Shown: one piece after another, positions 11,791 through 23,340 of the stretch
Position numbering within the stretch: the stretch's first letter is position 1
Layout of the letters: every line of letters starts with the position of its first letter
Source of the DNA: Perognathus longimembris pacificus
Lineage: Eukaryota > Chordata > Mammalia > Rodentia > Heteromyidae
Assembly (NCBI RefSeq): GCF_023159225.1
Contig: NC_063188.1
Span: 35,392,021 to 35,456,020 of the forward strand
Direction: 5' to 3'
Length of the DNA: 64,000 nt
The notes under the pieces: model-generated
What the model saw: only the letters and a program-made list of their open reading frames with translations
Told to the model about the DNA's origin: nothing
Database searches by the model: none
Program-made: the position numbers and the translations under genes

Positions 11791-12283
11791 AATCTCCATT
11801 CTTGACTAGAATCTTACTTTTGTCCTGAAGCAATAGTAAAAGAAAAAGTTAATGGCAGCACCAATGGCCTTTTTGAAAGTCCCTGTTGCAGCAGGAAGCC
11901 ACCCACAAGAAGGCAATAAGATAAGTAGTGAAAAAATAGAAGGCAAAAAGCAAAACAAACCCCACCAACTTTTCAGAAGTCATGGGTTTCCAAGAGGCTG
12001 CTGTTTGGAAGGACATAACTGCATGTTTGAGTCTCAACATCTCCAATCAGAAAGAAACACATCACAAATCCTTCTTGATGATTTATTTCGTTAAACACTA
12101 ATGGCCCATCATGTGCTAGTGTCCCATGGATTTTACCTTCTACTTGTGGAGAAAGGAACAACAACTGAATACAATGCACCAGACATTACACTGTGATAAG
12201 TACTATGGACAAGTATAAAATGAAGATAAAAGGTACAGCAGTTCAGATAGAGGGGCCCTTTCTGCAGGCTGGAGAAATAAGAA

Positions 12284-12286
<3 letters not shown>

Positions 12287-12355
<69 letters not shown>

Positions 12356-12530
12356 CCTCCCTCCCTCCCTCTCCCTCCCTTTCCCTCCCTATCCCTCTGT
12401 CTCCTCCCCTTCTTCCCTCTCCATTCCATCATTCTCCTCTCTCATCCCTTCTTTCCCATGCCCTCCCTTTCTCCCTCCTTTTTCTTGTCTACTCTGTCTC
12501 CCTCTTTATCTCCCCCCTCTCTCTGTATAT
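12287..12530. repeat. (CT)n / (CCCT)n pyrimidine tract
   Basis: About 64 nt of perfect CT repeat grading into CCCT and C/T-rich sequence, 240 nt in all and almost purine-free on plus. It produces spurious Ser/Leu or Arg/Glu reading frames. Confidence 0.95.
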
Positions 12531-12540
12531 GTGTGACACA

Positions 12541-14228
12541 TCACACTTCCCAGAATCAGAAATGAAACACCCCCCACAAAGTCTAAATTGATTTTTCCTA
12601 CTCCTATCACTTATTTGTTTTACATCTCTGTAAATTATTAACTTAGCAAGGGGAGATTTTGCAAGGGTTTGTCTATATCTACACCTCCACTTTTCCCCTC
12701 CCCCATCACACTATGGCATTTGAGTTTCTGCTTTCTGTTTGGCTACTGACAAATCAATTCACCTGCTGTTTGCTAATTGTGAGTCTACTAGAGGAACTAC
12801 TCCAGTTGATGTTGCTCCACTTATTTCCTGTCTCCAGTCCCAGGCCCTTCCTGTTTGAGCAACATCCACCAGAAGTGTATCTTTTGAGGTCATAGATAGC
12901 TGAGTGAATTCTGTTGTTTCAACTACTTCCTGGCAATGGATACTTGGCAAATTAATGCCTAAGTAGCATGAAATGGGTGCAATACTAGAGAATGCCAAGA
13001 GCTGTTATCTAGATTAATAATTTCCCTCCAGAATATAAATCAAAGCAACCTTTCTCAGGTAAAGACATTCAAGGGGCCAGATCTGCCAAAAATTAAAATT
13101 TGAATACATAATTTCTGATTAAAGGAAAAGGGATATTAAATTAAAATTGGAGGAAGAAGTCATAAATACTATGAACTCAAAATTGAGGATTGCAAAGCTG
13201 AGAACTGTAACCTACAAATGCATCCTTTCTTTCTTGTCATAGATATATATATAGTAATGTCTTTTGATGTGCTTTTTTCTATTTCTTCCTAAAGTATGTC
13301 CCTAAGTCTGAGTATAGTTGGTGCTTAATTTAGCCCAATACTCGATAATATTCAAATATAATCTTAATGGATTTTAAAGGCCTATGAATATTCTTCACAG
13401 ATTCTAGAATTAGAGCTTAATGAAGTGACTGATGAGCTGTTTAGAAGTGACATAATTTGTTGTGAATTGAGCATGAAATAACTGTACATTTTTAGGTAGG
13501 TTTATTTTGGAAGAATAAACATGACTATGTTGATTATGGGGCAGTTATACACATGACTTCTAGTATACATGTATTATTTTTGAACAACCAGAGCATCAGT
13601 TTTTCCCTTGCTAATTATGCTCCTACTCATTTCTTTTCAAACACCTATTTTTTCCTTTATAATAAGGCTATTTAAACAGATACTTCTGTTAGCAAGAGGC
13701 AGGCACATGCCACGAGCCTTGATAAGCTACTATTCTGCAGCTTGACCAAATCTTTATCATAAGGATCAAAGGACTAAATGTGTGTGGAAATTACTCAAGA
13801 TCTCAGCAATTAGCTTGTCTGTGTCCTTATTAGATCATTCATTCTATGACACCTTTGTTCATGCCTAACCCACTTCTCCAGCCTCCCATTGGTTCTCTTA
13901 ATATTACTGCAACAACTTTGTTGTTTGCGTTTGCCTAACTTGTTTTCTGTTTTTCCAAAGTTTTGAAGATTTTTCAGTAGAAAGTCCATATATATCAGTG
14001 ATGGACATGGCCACTGGTATCAGAACATGGATCTGAATTCTGGGCCTCCATTTGCTAATTTGGGAAAAGGAGGTAATAAAATCACACCTATCTTATAGCC
14101 ATGTTGCCTTGTAAGTGCTCAATAAAAGTTAACTTTTACAATTATGTAACAATGTTTCACCCTTAGAAAACTAAATATTCTTATCCTTTCTTCCTTAACT
14201 ACATGTCTCAAGAACGAATCTCATTACA
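12541..14228. other. Intergenic, nothing assigned
   Basis: No gene, exon or nameable repeat seen over 1.7 kb. The block at 13680-13920 is somewhat less A+T-rich and may be worth a conservation check. Confidence 0.4.
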
Positions 14229-14272
14229 GGAGTAGGTAGCACCTAGACATGGAGTAGGTAGCACCTAGACAC
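14229..14272 (+). repeat. 22-bp tandem duplication
   Basis: Two copies of GGAGTAGGTAGCACCTAGAC plus AT or AC, differing only in the last base. Confidence 0.9.
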
Positions 14273-14404
14273 GGATTAGAGCTACTGCGGAATTGAAAGA
14301 CATTAAAAAAGCTTAGCTGGATTTACATGTGAAAGAGCCAGCAATCAGTCTTAAGAAAATGATGAACATTTAAATTGCTTTTCAATAATGTTTGGCAATT
14401 GGAC

Positions 14405-14545
14405 AATCAGTGTGGGTGGTGCATGCCTATAATCCTAGATCCTCTTGATGCCAAGAGCTGAGGATCAAGACAGACACATCTGTGGACTCTTACTTCTAGT
14501 TAACCAGAAAATAGCTGGAACTGAGCTCCAGTCATCAGTTAAAAA
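14405..14545 (+). mobile_element. B1-ID SINE fragment, plus
   Basis: GGTGGTGCATGCCTATAATC, then GAGCTGAGGATCAAGACAG; the B1-like half of a diverged copy. Confidence 0.65.
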
Positions 14546-14549
14546 GCAA

Positions 14550-14770
14550 AATGAGCCAGGTGCTAGTGACTCACAACTATAATCCTAACAACTCAGGAGG
14601 TTTAGATCTGAGAACTGTGGTTCAAAACCAGCTGAGCAGGACAGTCTGTGAGATTCTTATCTCCAATTAACCAGCAAAAATCCAGAAATAAATTCTATGG
14701 CTCCGTTGAGGACTAGCCTTAAGAAAAAATGTTGGGGACAGTGCCTAGACTCTAAGTTCCAGGACTGGCA
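14550..14770 (+). mobile_element. B1-ID SINE, plus
   Basis: AGCCAGGTGCTAGTGACTCA, AACTCAGGAGGTTTAGATCT, CTTATCTCCAATTAACCAGC, ending CCAGGACTGGCACAAAAA. Its tail expanded into the adjacent CAAAAA repeat. Confidence 0.85.
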
Positions 14771-14813
14771 CAAAAACAAAAACAAAAACAAAAACAAAAA
14801 CAAAAACAAAAAC
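14770..14813 (+). repeat. (CAAAAA)n from a SINE tail
   Basis: Seven hexamer units directly after the SINE 3' end. Confidence 0.9.
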
Positions 14814-14859
14814 ACTGGGTGAAAGCTTAAGGCCCTTAGTTCACACCCCAGTACAGGCA

Positions 14860-14860
<1 letters not shown>

Positions 14861-14910
<50 letters not shown>
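14861..14910. repeat. (ATC)n triplet microsatellite
   Basis: Fifty nt of perfect ATC, nearly 17 units. On minus it reads as a poly-Asp shadow frame that is not a gene. Confidence 0.95.
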
Positions 14911-15474
14911 GTTTGACTATTGGATTGAAAAAAATGAATGTACAGTGTGATAATTTAACTTTCACGGGACAGGTTTTCTGTTGAATTAGTTAAAAGAATT
15001 TAAGGTACTTATATATAAACATGGCATGGGCTCTTCCCTGGATCTGATAGCATTTTCTGAAGCAATAGATCTTGTTGCAGCTGTATTTCCAAACTTTCCT
15101 CCAGGTGACTCCATACTTCCTCTTTCTGTACATATTTCTCTATTGTCTTTTGTAGTCAAATCTTCATCACCAACATATATATAGTTAAAATGTCACCTGC
15201 ATTTTCCCTATAGTTCATAGCATTCTCATTGAACTGTCACAGAGCTCTGAAGCATTTTTTGCCAGGATTATTTAACTAGTGTTTACTTTGAAAACACTGG
15301 AGCCATTTTAACTTTCCCCATCAACCCTGTTATTGTTTTGCATCTTTTCGCTCCGGTTTTGCCTCCTTCAGAGTTCAAATGCCTCTTTTCCTGTTGCCAG
15401 AGCAGCATGACTAGAGGAAAACCTCTGCTTTCAGTGAAAGTTTTATTAATAAAATTTTGTTAATGTCTTTTCTT

Positions 15475-15682
15475 TTCTTTTTTTTTTTTTGGCCAGTCCT
15501 GGGGCTTGGACTCTGGGCCTGAGCACTGTCCCTGGCTTCTTTTTGCTCAAGGCTAGCACTCTGCCACTTGAGCCACAGCGCCACTTCTGGCCATTTTCTG
15601 TATATGCGGTGCTGGGGAATCGAACCCAGGGCCTCATGTATATGAGGCAGGCACTCTTGCCACTAGGCCATATCCCCAGCCC
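15475..15682 (-). mobile_element. ID-dimer SINE, minus, with 16-nt TSD
   Basis: T-rich tail at left, then GGCCAGTCCTGGGGCTTGGA … CATATCCCCAGCC. TGTTAATGTCTTTTCT flanks it at 15459-15474 and 15683-15698. A young copy. Confidence 0.95.
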
Positions 15683-15714
15683 TGTTAATGTCTTTTCTAA
15701 TTTCCTTTAATATT

Positions 15715-16030
15715 TTTGATTATCTTTAGGTACTTGTACAAAAGGTTTTCAATTTCAGTTTATAAATACTGGTCAATGTCACCCCTTCCATTGATTTCTT
15801 CCATCTCTCCCTAATGTAAATATCTCTATATAGGTATTGGTATCAATATCTATAAATATATGCTGATATGGATCTTTAGAGAGATTTAATGCTTTTATTT
15901 TGGAATTAGTGCACATTTGTAATGCAAAGTAATTTCACCATGGTATTTCCACACATGTACACAGTGTATTATCTCTTCCTCCCTCTTTTAAACTGCATTT
16001 GATGGATTTCAGTATGCTATTATGTGTGTG
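15715..16030 (-). mobile_element. Possible old L1 3'UTR relic, minus
   Basis: Weak similarity in base pattern to antisense L1 3' ends (TTTTCAATTTCAGTTTATAA, then a C/T-rich block near 15780-15815). Confidence 0.3.
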
Positions 16031-16128
16031 TATACGTGTGTGTTTGTGTTGTGATAAAAGTATCTGTCTGTCAAAGTAGTTTGCTTCCCATATGTTAATG
16101 CTGTGAGAATTGTTTTTCTGAAGTTCCT

Positions 16129-16450
16129 GTTTTGGTTAGGTGGGTTGACCCTAGTCAATAACATGCTAGTTACATCCTAATTCTGCTGTACTTTTAGGAC
16201 ATCCTGTTAGAAGCTCTGTAAAATTTAGTTACATTGTTAATGAAGCCACATATTTTTGCAGATTGTAAACCTGTGCTCAGCCAATGAGAGACAAGAGGCA
16301 GGGCCTGCTGGGTTATGGGTAAAAAGTGAGCATCCAGCCTTCTCTGTGTCCTTGCTTGCCAAATTTTTGGTTGATGGTGCACCTTTCTGCAGTGGTAAAC
16401 ATTACCTTACCTAGTTCCTTTTGAGTTGGGGTCCTTATTCTTATGCAACA
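16129..16450 (+). mobile_element. Possible solo LTR remnant
   Basis: LTR-like composition: CCAATGAGAGACAAGAGGCA, CTCTGTGTCCTTGCTTGCC, and GTAAACATTACCTTACCTAG in the place of a poly(A) region. It could start TG at 16129 and end CA at 16450. No TSD seen and no internal viral sequence nearby. Family not recognised. Confidence 0.3.
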
Positions 16451-17664
16451 CCCCAACATCCTGAGCCATTTCAGACAGTGTGTGTATAACATCCTTTATA
16501 TTTTAAGGTCTTAGCTTATACAAATATGGAAATGACAAGTATGAAATATTTTCAAAAGTGCCTACAAAGTAGAACATTGTGAAAGATTTGATGTTCAAGT
16601 CTTTTTCCTTATGTGCAAGGCTCGATACTAAATTAATTCTTTTCTGAAGTACCTCTGACTTTGATCATCAGGCCTTTGACTGAATATGGCTTATATTATG
16701 AAGGACAATATTTACTTAGAGTCATCTCATTGTAAGAGATTAATAGCATCTTACAAATATATTCACAGTAACATATAGAGCAGTTCTTGAAGAAACAACT
16801 GTAGTCTTGCCCATGGATGGAAAATGCCTTCCAATTTCCTTCATGACTCTAGATACAAAGATACTAAAAAATTGAATAGTAGCTTTGGCAAACCAGTTAA
16901 TAAAATTGAATTAAATATGGTCCTAAAATTTATGCACTTTGTTGGACTAGAATATCAAGTTATTATCTAAGTTAGCAATTACCATGGAAGCCTAAGGGAA
17001 TAGCAAATGAAATTCAGAAAGGTAAAACTCTTATTCGCTATTTGTAGACAATATGATATGAAATGGAATTGTGAAATTAAAGGTAGCTTATGTGTTTCAT
17101 CCCTAGCACTTCAACATTTCAGCTTTTGAATACTCATTTTGAATAAGCCAGTAAAATATTGAGAGGAAAATAAGCCTGTATATTCCTGAAGAACTCTAAA
17201 TACCTTGTTATTTTAATAAAATTACTTAACTCATGTTCTGTTTTTCCTATAGTTGGTCTTATAGCACCACATAGTGGAGACAATGGTTCATTGGACAAAC
17301 AGTTGTAAGAGAGGTTTTCAACTGGCTGAAGAATAATAGGAAAATACATGTTGTTTAGATCTTCTGCATTTGATCTAATACTTACATAGAATAACTAACT
17401 GCAGTAGAATCATAAAACCCAAACACTAAATAGGGGCAGTTTCATCAAAGCTCAGGAAAATACCATGTTCCTTCTGATAGCATCCAGGCAAAGTATCTTC
17501 TTTCTACTCCATCCTGCTCTATCCCACTGCAAAATTAGTACCTAGATCAAAATAGGGGGCATCAAAGAAAAAGGAAGAGCTGATGATAGGATAAGAGCTT
17601 TGAGGCAGGGGGTCATTTATGACATCCATAAACACCACACAGAGTATATAAGTAGGGCTTTAGT
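16451..17664. other. Intergenic, nothing assigned
   Basis: A+T-rich, no exon-like frame or nameable repeat. Confidence 0.4.
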
Positions 17665-17667
17665 GTG

Positions 17668-17890
17668 CCTGTTCTGGGGCATGAAATCAGGGCCTGGGCA
17701 ATATCCCTTTATTTTGTGTCAAGGATAGTGCTATACCACTGGAGTTTTAACTCCCCTTCCAGTTTTTTGGTGGTTAATTGGAGATAAGAGTCTTATAGAC
17801 TTTCTTGACTGGTCTGGCTTTGAACCATGATCTTCAGATCTCAGCTTCCTGAACAGCTAGAATTATAGGCATGAGTCATTGGCACATGGT
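17668..17890 (-). mobile_element. B1-ID SINE, minus
   Basis: GGCATGAAATCAGGGCCTGG, GTTAATTGGAGATAAGAGTC, TTTGAACCATGATCTTCAGA, GGCATGAGTCATTGGCACA. Confidence 0.87.
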
Positions 17891-18292
17891 GGTAGATAAC
17901 TACTTTTAACATTTTGGTGTTGCTTTTGTTATGTAAAAACTTTATATGTAAATCACTTCTCTCTCTAGAATCATGAAGCATGAAACAGAAGATTTAATGG
18001 AGTTAAAAGGCAGAGTCTGAATTAACTGATTGCAAAGGATTTAACTGGACAGAAGCAAGAGAGAAATCAATGTGAGTAATGTGAGTATATCTTTGAGTGA
18101 TGACTGAACACATTTACATATGTGTATGCATATGTGTGTATAAATGAGTCATGGAATTCTATGCTTACAGGTTGCATATGCTATATCTCAACATAAAACT
18201 AATACAAATAAAAATTAATTTAAATTCCAATTCAGGAGCATATTCTCCATGATTTGTTGAACTTTTAATATCTTTTTATTTATCAAAATTTA

Positions 18293-18400
18293 ATGCTGGC
18301 ACTGGTGGCTCAAACCAGAGGACTGAGGTTTTAAGCTAGTTCATAAGATTCCATTTTCAAAACAAACAGAAAAAAAACAGGACTGGAAGCCTGGAAGTAA
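18293..18400 (+). mobile_element. B1-ID SINE fragment, plus
   Basis: GCTGGCACTGGTGGCTCAAA and GAGGACTGAGGTTTTAAGC. Truncated and diverged. Confidence 0.6.
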
Positions 18401-18905
18401 TCCAAGCAAGTGCTATGCATTGAGTTAACAATGAAAATACCTCCACCTAATTTACTCTTCTAGAACTTGATAGAACAAATGTTGGTTCTTAGTTATCTCT
18501 CTATAGGTTAATGGAAATCAGGTCATATTTTCAGTCTGTTTGCTTTTCATTTTTCAAATTGGGTGAATCCTCCAGTTCAATGATTCTATCCCTGTTATCA
18601 TCAGTCATGATCATCTTCTAAGGTATAGGTATGGAAGAATATTGGCTTTCACTGAGAAAAAAACTTATTTTTGTAAATTACTAATTCTTAGATATTTTAT
18701 GGCCATTCAAATAAACTAAAACAGCAACAGGAGAAATATTTGAAATTTAACAAATACATGGCAATTATAAAGCACATTCTTAATCAACTAGAGAGTCAGT
18801 GATGAAATTAATAATCCTTTGAGATAAACAAAAACATTAAAACCCAACATAGCAAAATTTATTGGAGGCAGCAGAAGAAGTAGTCAAAGAGGGAAATTTG
18901 TAGCA

Positions 18906-18982
18906 ATATATATATATGTGTGTGTATATATGCAGGTACATACATACATGTATACATATATATATATATATATATACATATA
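18906..18982. repeat. TA/TG-rich microsatellite
   Basis: Alternating TATATG, TGTG, TACATA and TATATA units. Confidence 0.9.
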
Positions 18983-19004
18983 TTACAAAAGAAGTAACAC
19001 TAGC

Positions 19005-19245
19005 TTGGCACCAGTGGTTTACTCCTGAAATCCTAGTTACTTAGGAAGCTGAGAGATCTGAGGATCACCCTTCAAAGTGAGTCTGGGCAGGAAAGTCTGT
19101 GAGACTCTTATCTGCCATAATCTACCCAAAAAACTAGAATAGAGCTGTGGCTCAAGTGATAGCACACTAGCCTTGAGAGAAAGAAGCTCAAAGACAGCAC
19201 CCAGGGCCTGAGCTCAAACCTAGGACCAGCACAGAAAGAAAAAAA
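19005..19245 (+). mobile_element. B1-ID SINE, plus
   Basis: TTGGCACCAGTGGTTTACTC, GAGATCTGAGGATCACCCTT, GAAAGTCTGTGAGACTCTTA, AGCTGTGGCTCAAGTGATAG. A-rich tail. Confidence 0.87.
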
Positions 19246-19279
19246 GAAGCAAGACTATAAATAATAGCATATACATTAA

Positions 19280-19378
19280 ATTCATAATTCAGGAGGCTGA
19301 GGCAGGAGGATCATGAGTTTCAGGTCATCCAGGACCATATAATGAGACCTTGACTCTTACCCAAGCAAACAAAAAAAA
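19280..19378 (+). mobile_element. B1 SINE fragment, plus
   Basis: TCAGGAGGCTGAGGCAGGAG, GATCATGAGTTTCAGGTCAT, AATGAGACCTTGACTC and an A-tail. Classic B1 sequence without an ID half. Confidence 0.8.
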
Positions 19379-19389
19379 AGGAAAATTTC

Positions 19390-21463
19390 AAACAAACACC
19401 CTGACATTACTTATTAAGGAATTGGGTGAAAAAGAGCAAAGTACAATGTTAGATAGAAGATAGAAAATAATACAGATTAGAGCAGAAATAAATAAAATAA
19501 AAGCTAGAAGAGCAATGGAAAGGATAAGTAAAGCTAACAGTTTTGCTTCTGAAAGACTGTTCACAATAAATGAAATGGACAAATCCTTAGCAAAAACAGA
19601 AGGCTCAAGTAAATTAAAAGAAACATGAAAGAGCTGAAAGAGTAACTGACATTATAGAACTAGAAAGGATCATCAGACTACTGTGCATAATTATATGCCA
19701 GAAAATTGGATAATTTAAGATAAATTGATAAATCTCTAAACTAATAAAACCTACCACTACTAATCATGACGAAGTCTAAACTATCGAAGAAGGAAAAATG
19801 ATCCAATAATAAAATGTCTCTCATCAACCAAAAGTTTAGTCTATTTATTTTTTGAGTTGATTTATTTTGAGTATATTACAAAGGTGGAAATTTAACATAT
19901 CCTCCTTGCTTCAAATAAACATAACACTAGAAAGTCTAAGCTAGAGTAATCGAGGAAGAGAAGAAATAAAAATCAACTAAATAGGAAAGGAAGAAGTCAA
20001 ATAATCTCTGCTGATGACATGGCTTTATGCATAGTAAAGCCTAAAGACTATAAAAATGTAGCAGAATTAACAAAAATACAGGAAAGTTGGAGGATATAGA
20101 ATCAACACACAAAAATTGGTAATATTTCCATACACTGTTAAGTCCATAAACAATCACATCAATAATTTTAAAATAGAATGCTTAGTGATATACTATATAC
20201 TGAAACTATAAAATATTGATGAAACAGAAGATACAAATATGGAAATAAATCCATACTTATGGATCAGAAAAGTGAATTCCATAATTCTCCACAAAACTTA
20301 AAGACTCAATTCAATTTCTATAAATTTTCAATATTATGCTTCATAGGATTTTTTCAAATCCTTACATTGTTATAGAACCAGAAAGATCTTGAATAGCTGT
20401 TACTCTTTGGATTGTTTCCCATGAACAAAACAAAATTCATAGGAGCAGAGAGTAGACTGGCTTTCCAGAACCTGGGGAGATTTCAGGCAGAGTAGAAAGT
20501 TTAAGATTTTTGAAATTTATATCACAAAACAGTGACTATAGTTAGTAACAATGTGTTATAAATAAAGGAAAACAAATTACTGAAATAAAGGACATGCTTG
20601 CCATTTAATTGTACTGTAATATATATAATACACTATACATATAATATTGCATATAATATTCTTTTAAACTATAAAATATAACTATAATTTTCCAATTCAT
20701 AAAGAAAACCAAATTTGGAAAAAAGTTTACTACAAATCTGTAGTAATTAAAATAATACAATATTGGTCTAAGGACAAACTTATAGATCAATGGCATTAAA
20801 AGTTACAAGACAGTTCAACAGGGGAAAAAGTGTTTTCCATAAGCATTTCTATGACAACTGGAAATGTGTATTGTCAAGCTTTAAAAATGGAAATAAATCC
20901 TCATGGCACATATACAGAATTAAGACCTATATGTAGAATTAAAACTAACTCTTAGAAGAAAGCATTATTCTTCCTGACACTGGATTTGGCAATGACTTCT
21001 TGTTTAATACATCAAAAATAGCAAAAAATAGGTAAATTAGAATTTATCAAGATTATAGTTAAAAATATTTGCTATACAAACAGTACCACTACTATAATGA
21101 AGAGGGAATGGTAGCAAGTATTAGCAAACAATGTATCAGTAACATGGAAAGAATTAAAACTACATATAGAACTCCTGCCATCTAACAATAGCAAAAACAA
21201 CAAAACAAGAAACTCAATTAAAATGGGCAAATGAAATGCTATTCTTCTAACAAAGATGTACAAATATCTCATAAGCACTTGAAAAGTTACCAAATACTAT
21301 GAGAAATTAAGGAAATGCAATTGAAAGTACAATGAGATGGTACATTATAACCAGTAGATTTGTAATAATAATAAACAAGAGAAAATAAGAAGTGATTTCT
21401 TCAATTTGCAAACATTGAAATACTCATACCTTTGCTGGGTCAATGTAAAACAGTGCAGCCACT
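19390..21463 (+). mobile_element. Old L1 ORF2 relic, plus, left part
   Basis: Degenerate reverse-transcriptase coding sequence. Near 19990-20080 a frame still resembles the ADDM-type L1 RT catalytic motif. The segment at about 20420-20620 looks like a separate inserted L1 3' end (CAGAGAGTAGACTGGCTTTC, CAGTGACTATAGTTAGTAAC). The sequence resumes at 22679 beyond a younger insertion. Confidence 0.65.
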
Positions 21464-22678
21464 TTTTTTTTAATTTCAAAAATTTTATTGTCAAGTTGAT
21501 GTACAGATGAGTTACAGTTATATACAAAAAGTAAGGAGTACGTTTTTAAATTTTTTAATTTTTAAAATTAAAAAAGAGGGGTTACAGTGAGTATATTTTT
21601 CTCCAACTTGTTACCTCCTCCTTCATTTCCCCCCCCACTTCCCCCCATATTTTCCTTTACCCTCATGAATTGTATAGTTGGTTTGCACCATAAAGTTTTG
21701 TAAGTACTGCTGTGGCATAGTATTTTTTTTTATCCTTTGTCTCTTGATTTTGGTGTTCCCTTTCCTTTTCCTAATTCCAATACACATATATACAATATCC
21801 AGGGTATTAAAATCAATTACAGTGATAGCAGGGGTAAAACCACGTGAAGGAAATACGGAAAAAGAAAAAGAAAATAAAAAAGAAGGGCATGGCTTCACAT
21901 GGCATGTTGAAAGTAACTACAACAGTGATATACCACTTGTTTTTATAACTTGAAGTTCATTTTGCTTAGGATATCTTATGTGTTCATACGGGCATAGCTC
22001 TTGAGCTATTGTGATCTTCTGCTAGGACTATCCTAGACGTGTACTAATTATTCCCTATGAGGGAAACCATAGAGTCCATGTTTCTTTGGGTCTGGCTTAC
22101 TTAGTATGATTTTTTCCAAGTCCTTCCATTTCCTTGTGAATGGGGCAATGTCATTCTTTCCGATAGAGACATAGAATTCCATTGTGTATATGTACCACAT
22201 TTTCTTGATCCCCTCATCTACAGAGGGGCATCGGTGTTGGTTCCATATTTTCGCAATGACAAATTGTGCTTCCATAAACATAGTTGTGCTGGTGGCTTTA
22301 ATGTGTTCTTGCTTGTAATCTTTTGGGTAGATGCCTGAATGTGGAGCAGCTGGGTCATAGGGGAGCTCTATGTTTAGCCTTCTGAGGAACCTCCACACTG
22401 CTTTCCATAGTGGTTGAACAAGTTTACACTCCCACCAACAATGTAGTAGGGTTCCCTTTTGACCACATCCTCTCCAGCATTTGTTATTGCTAGTTTTCCT
22501 GATAATGGGCATTCTTACAGGGGTGAGGTGGAATCTCAGTGTAGTTTTGATTTGCATTTCTCTTATGGCCAGTGAAGTAGAGCACTTTTTCATGTGTCTC
22601 CTGGCCATTTTCATTTCCTCTTCAGATAATTCTCTCTTTAGGTCATTAGCCCATTTGTTGAGGGTGCCGTTGGTTTAG
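21464..22678 (-). mobile_element. Young 5'-truncated L1, minus, with open ORF2 C-terminus
   Basis: A-tail as T-run at 21464, then the antisense 3'UTR with C-rich tract near 21630-21650. An uninterrupted ORF2 C-terminal frame on the minus strand ends near 22048 and stays open to the element's 5' end at about 22678. Its residues include [33 protein letters not shown] and the endings typical of L1 ORF2. The frame lacks a real start and the RT/endonuclease parts, so it is a dead fragment. Inserted into an older plus-strand L1. Confidence 0.92.
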
Positions 22679-23340
22679 AAAATTATTTGGCTAACCCAAA
22701 AATATTAAAGATGGAATTCTTGGATGCCCTCAAAATTACATTCCAAAGTACCTATTCCAAAGCAATTAAAACACACTCCTTCAGTATGTGTACACAAATG
22801 TACATGGTGGCAATATTTATAATAGCTAAGAATTAGGAACAATTCAAAAGTTCCCCTGATGAATAGATAAATAGAATGTGGCATATCTATACTACAAAAT
22901 ATTTATTATTACTCAAAAATAGAAATTTATTAAGCATTAACATCAGCAGCATGGTTGAAATTCAAAAAATATTTTGTTAAGTCAAAAGACAATTAAGGGC
23001 CTTGGATGTAGATTAGTGGAAAAGTGCTTCCCTAGCATGTTCAATGTATTGAATTTGATCACCATTACCTAAAAAAGACAAAATGAACCAATCATGAAAG
23101 ATCACATAGGGTGTAATCCCATTGAAATGTACTGTTTAGAATAGGCAAATGTATGTGCAGATAGTTAACAAATAATTAACAATTGGTTAGTATTCTAGAG
23201 GGACAGCGATGCAATGGTGAATGATTGCTAATTGGAAGGAGGATATTTTGGGGGTGATAGAGATATGTTAGTATTTATGATAATGTGTATTTTGGAAATA
23301 TATTAAAAGTCACTGAATTTTGTACTTTGAAGGGGCTGAA
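22679..23340 (+). mobile_element. Old L1 ORF2/3' relic, plus, right part
   Basis: Continuation of the older L1 after the insertion (GTACACAAATGTACATGGTG, TGGCAATATTTATAATAGC). An ID monomer lies inside at about 22992-23080. Confidence 0.65.
22992..23082 (+). mobile_element. ID monomer SINE, plus
   Basis: GGGCCTTGGATGTAGATTAG, AAGTGCTTCCCTAGCATGTT, TTGAATTTGATCACC; tRNA-like ID without a B1 half. Confidence 0.7.

Noticed and set aside
12133..12591. Frames rich in Ser/Leu (plus) or Arg/Glu (minus), up to 132 codons
   Set aside because: Translation of the CT microsatellite; no start context, splice sites or family match.
14657..14965. Minus frame with a poly-Asp run
   Set aside because: Translation of (ATC)n plus (CAAAAA)n and a SINE.
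22048..22614. 188-codon minus frame as a possible host gene
   Set aside because: It is the C-terminus of L1 ORF2 inside a truncated insertion.
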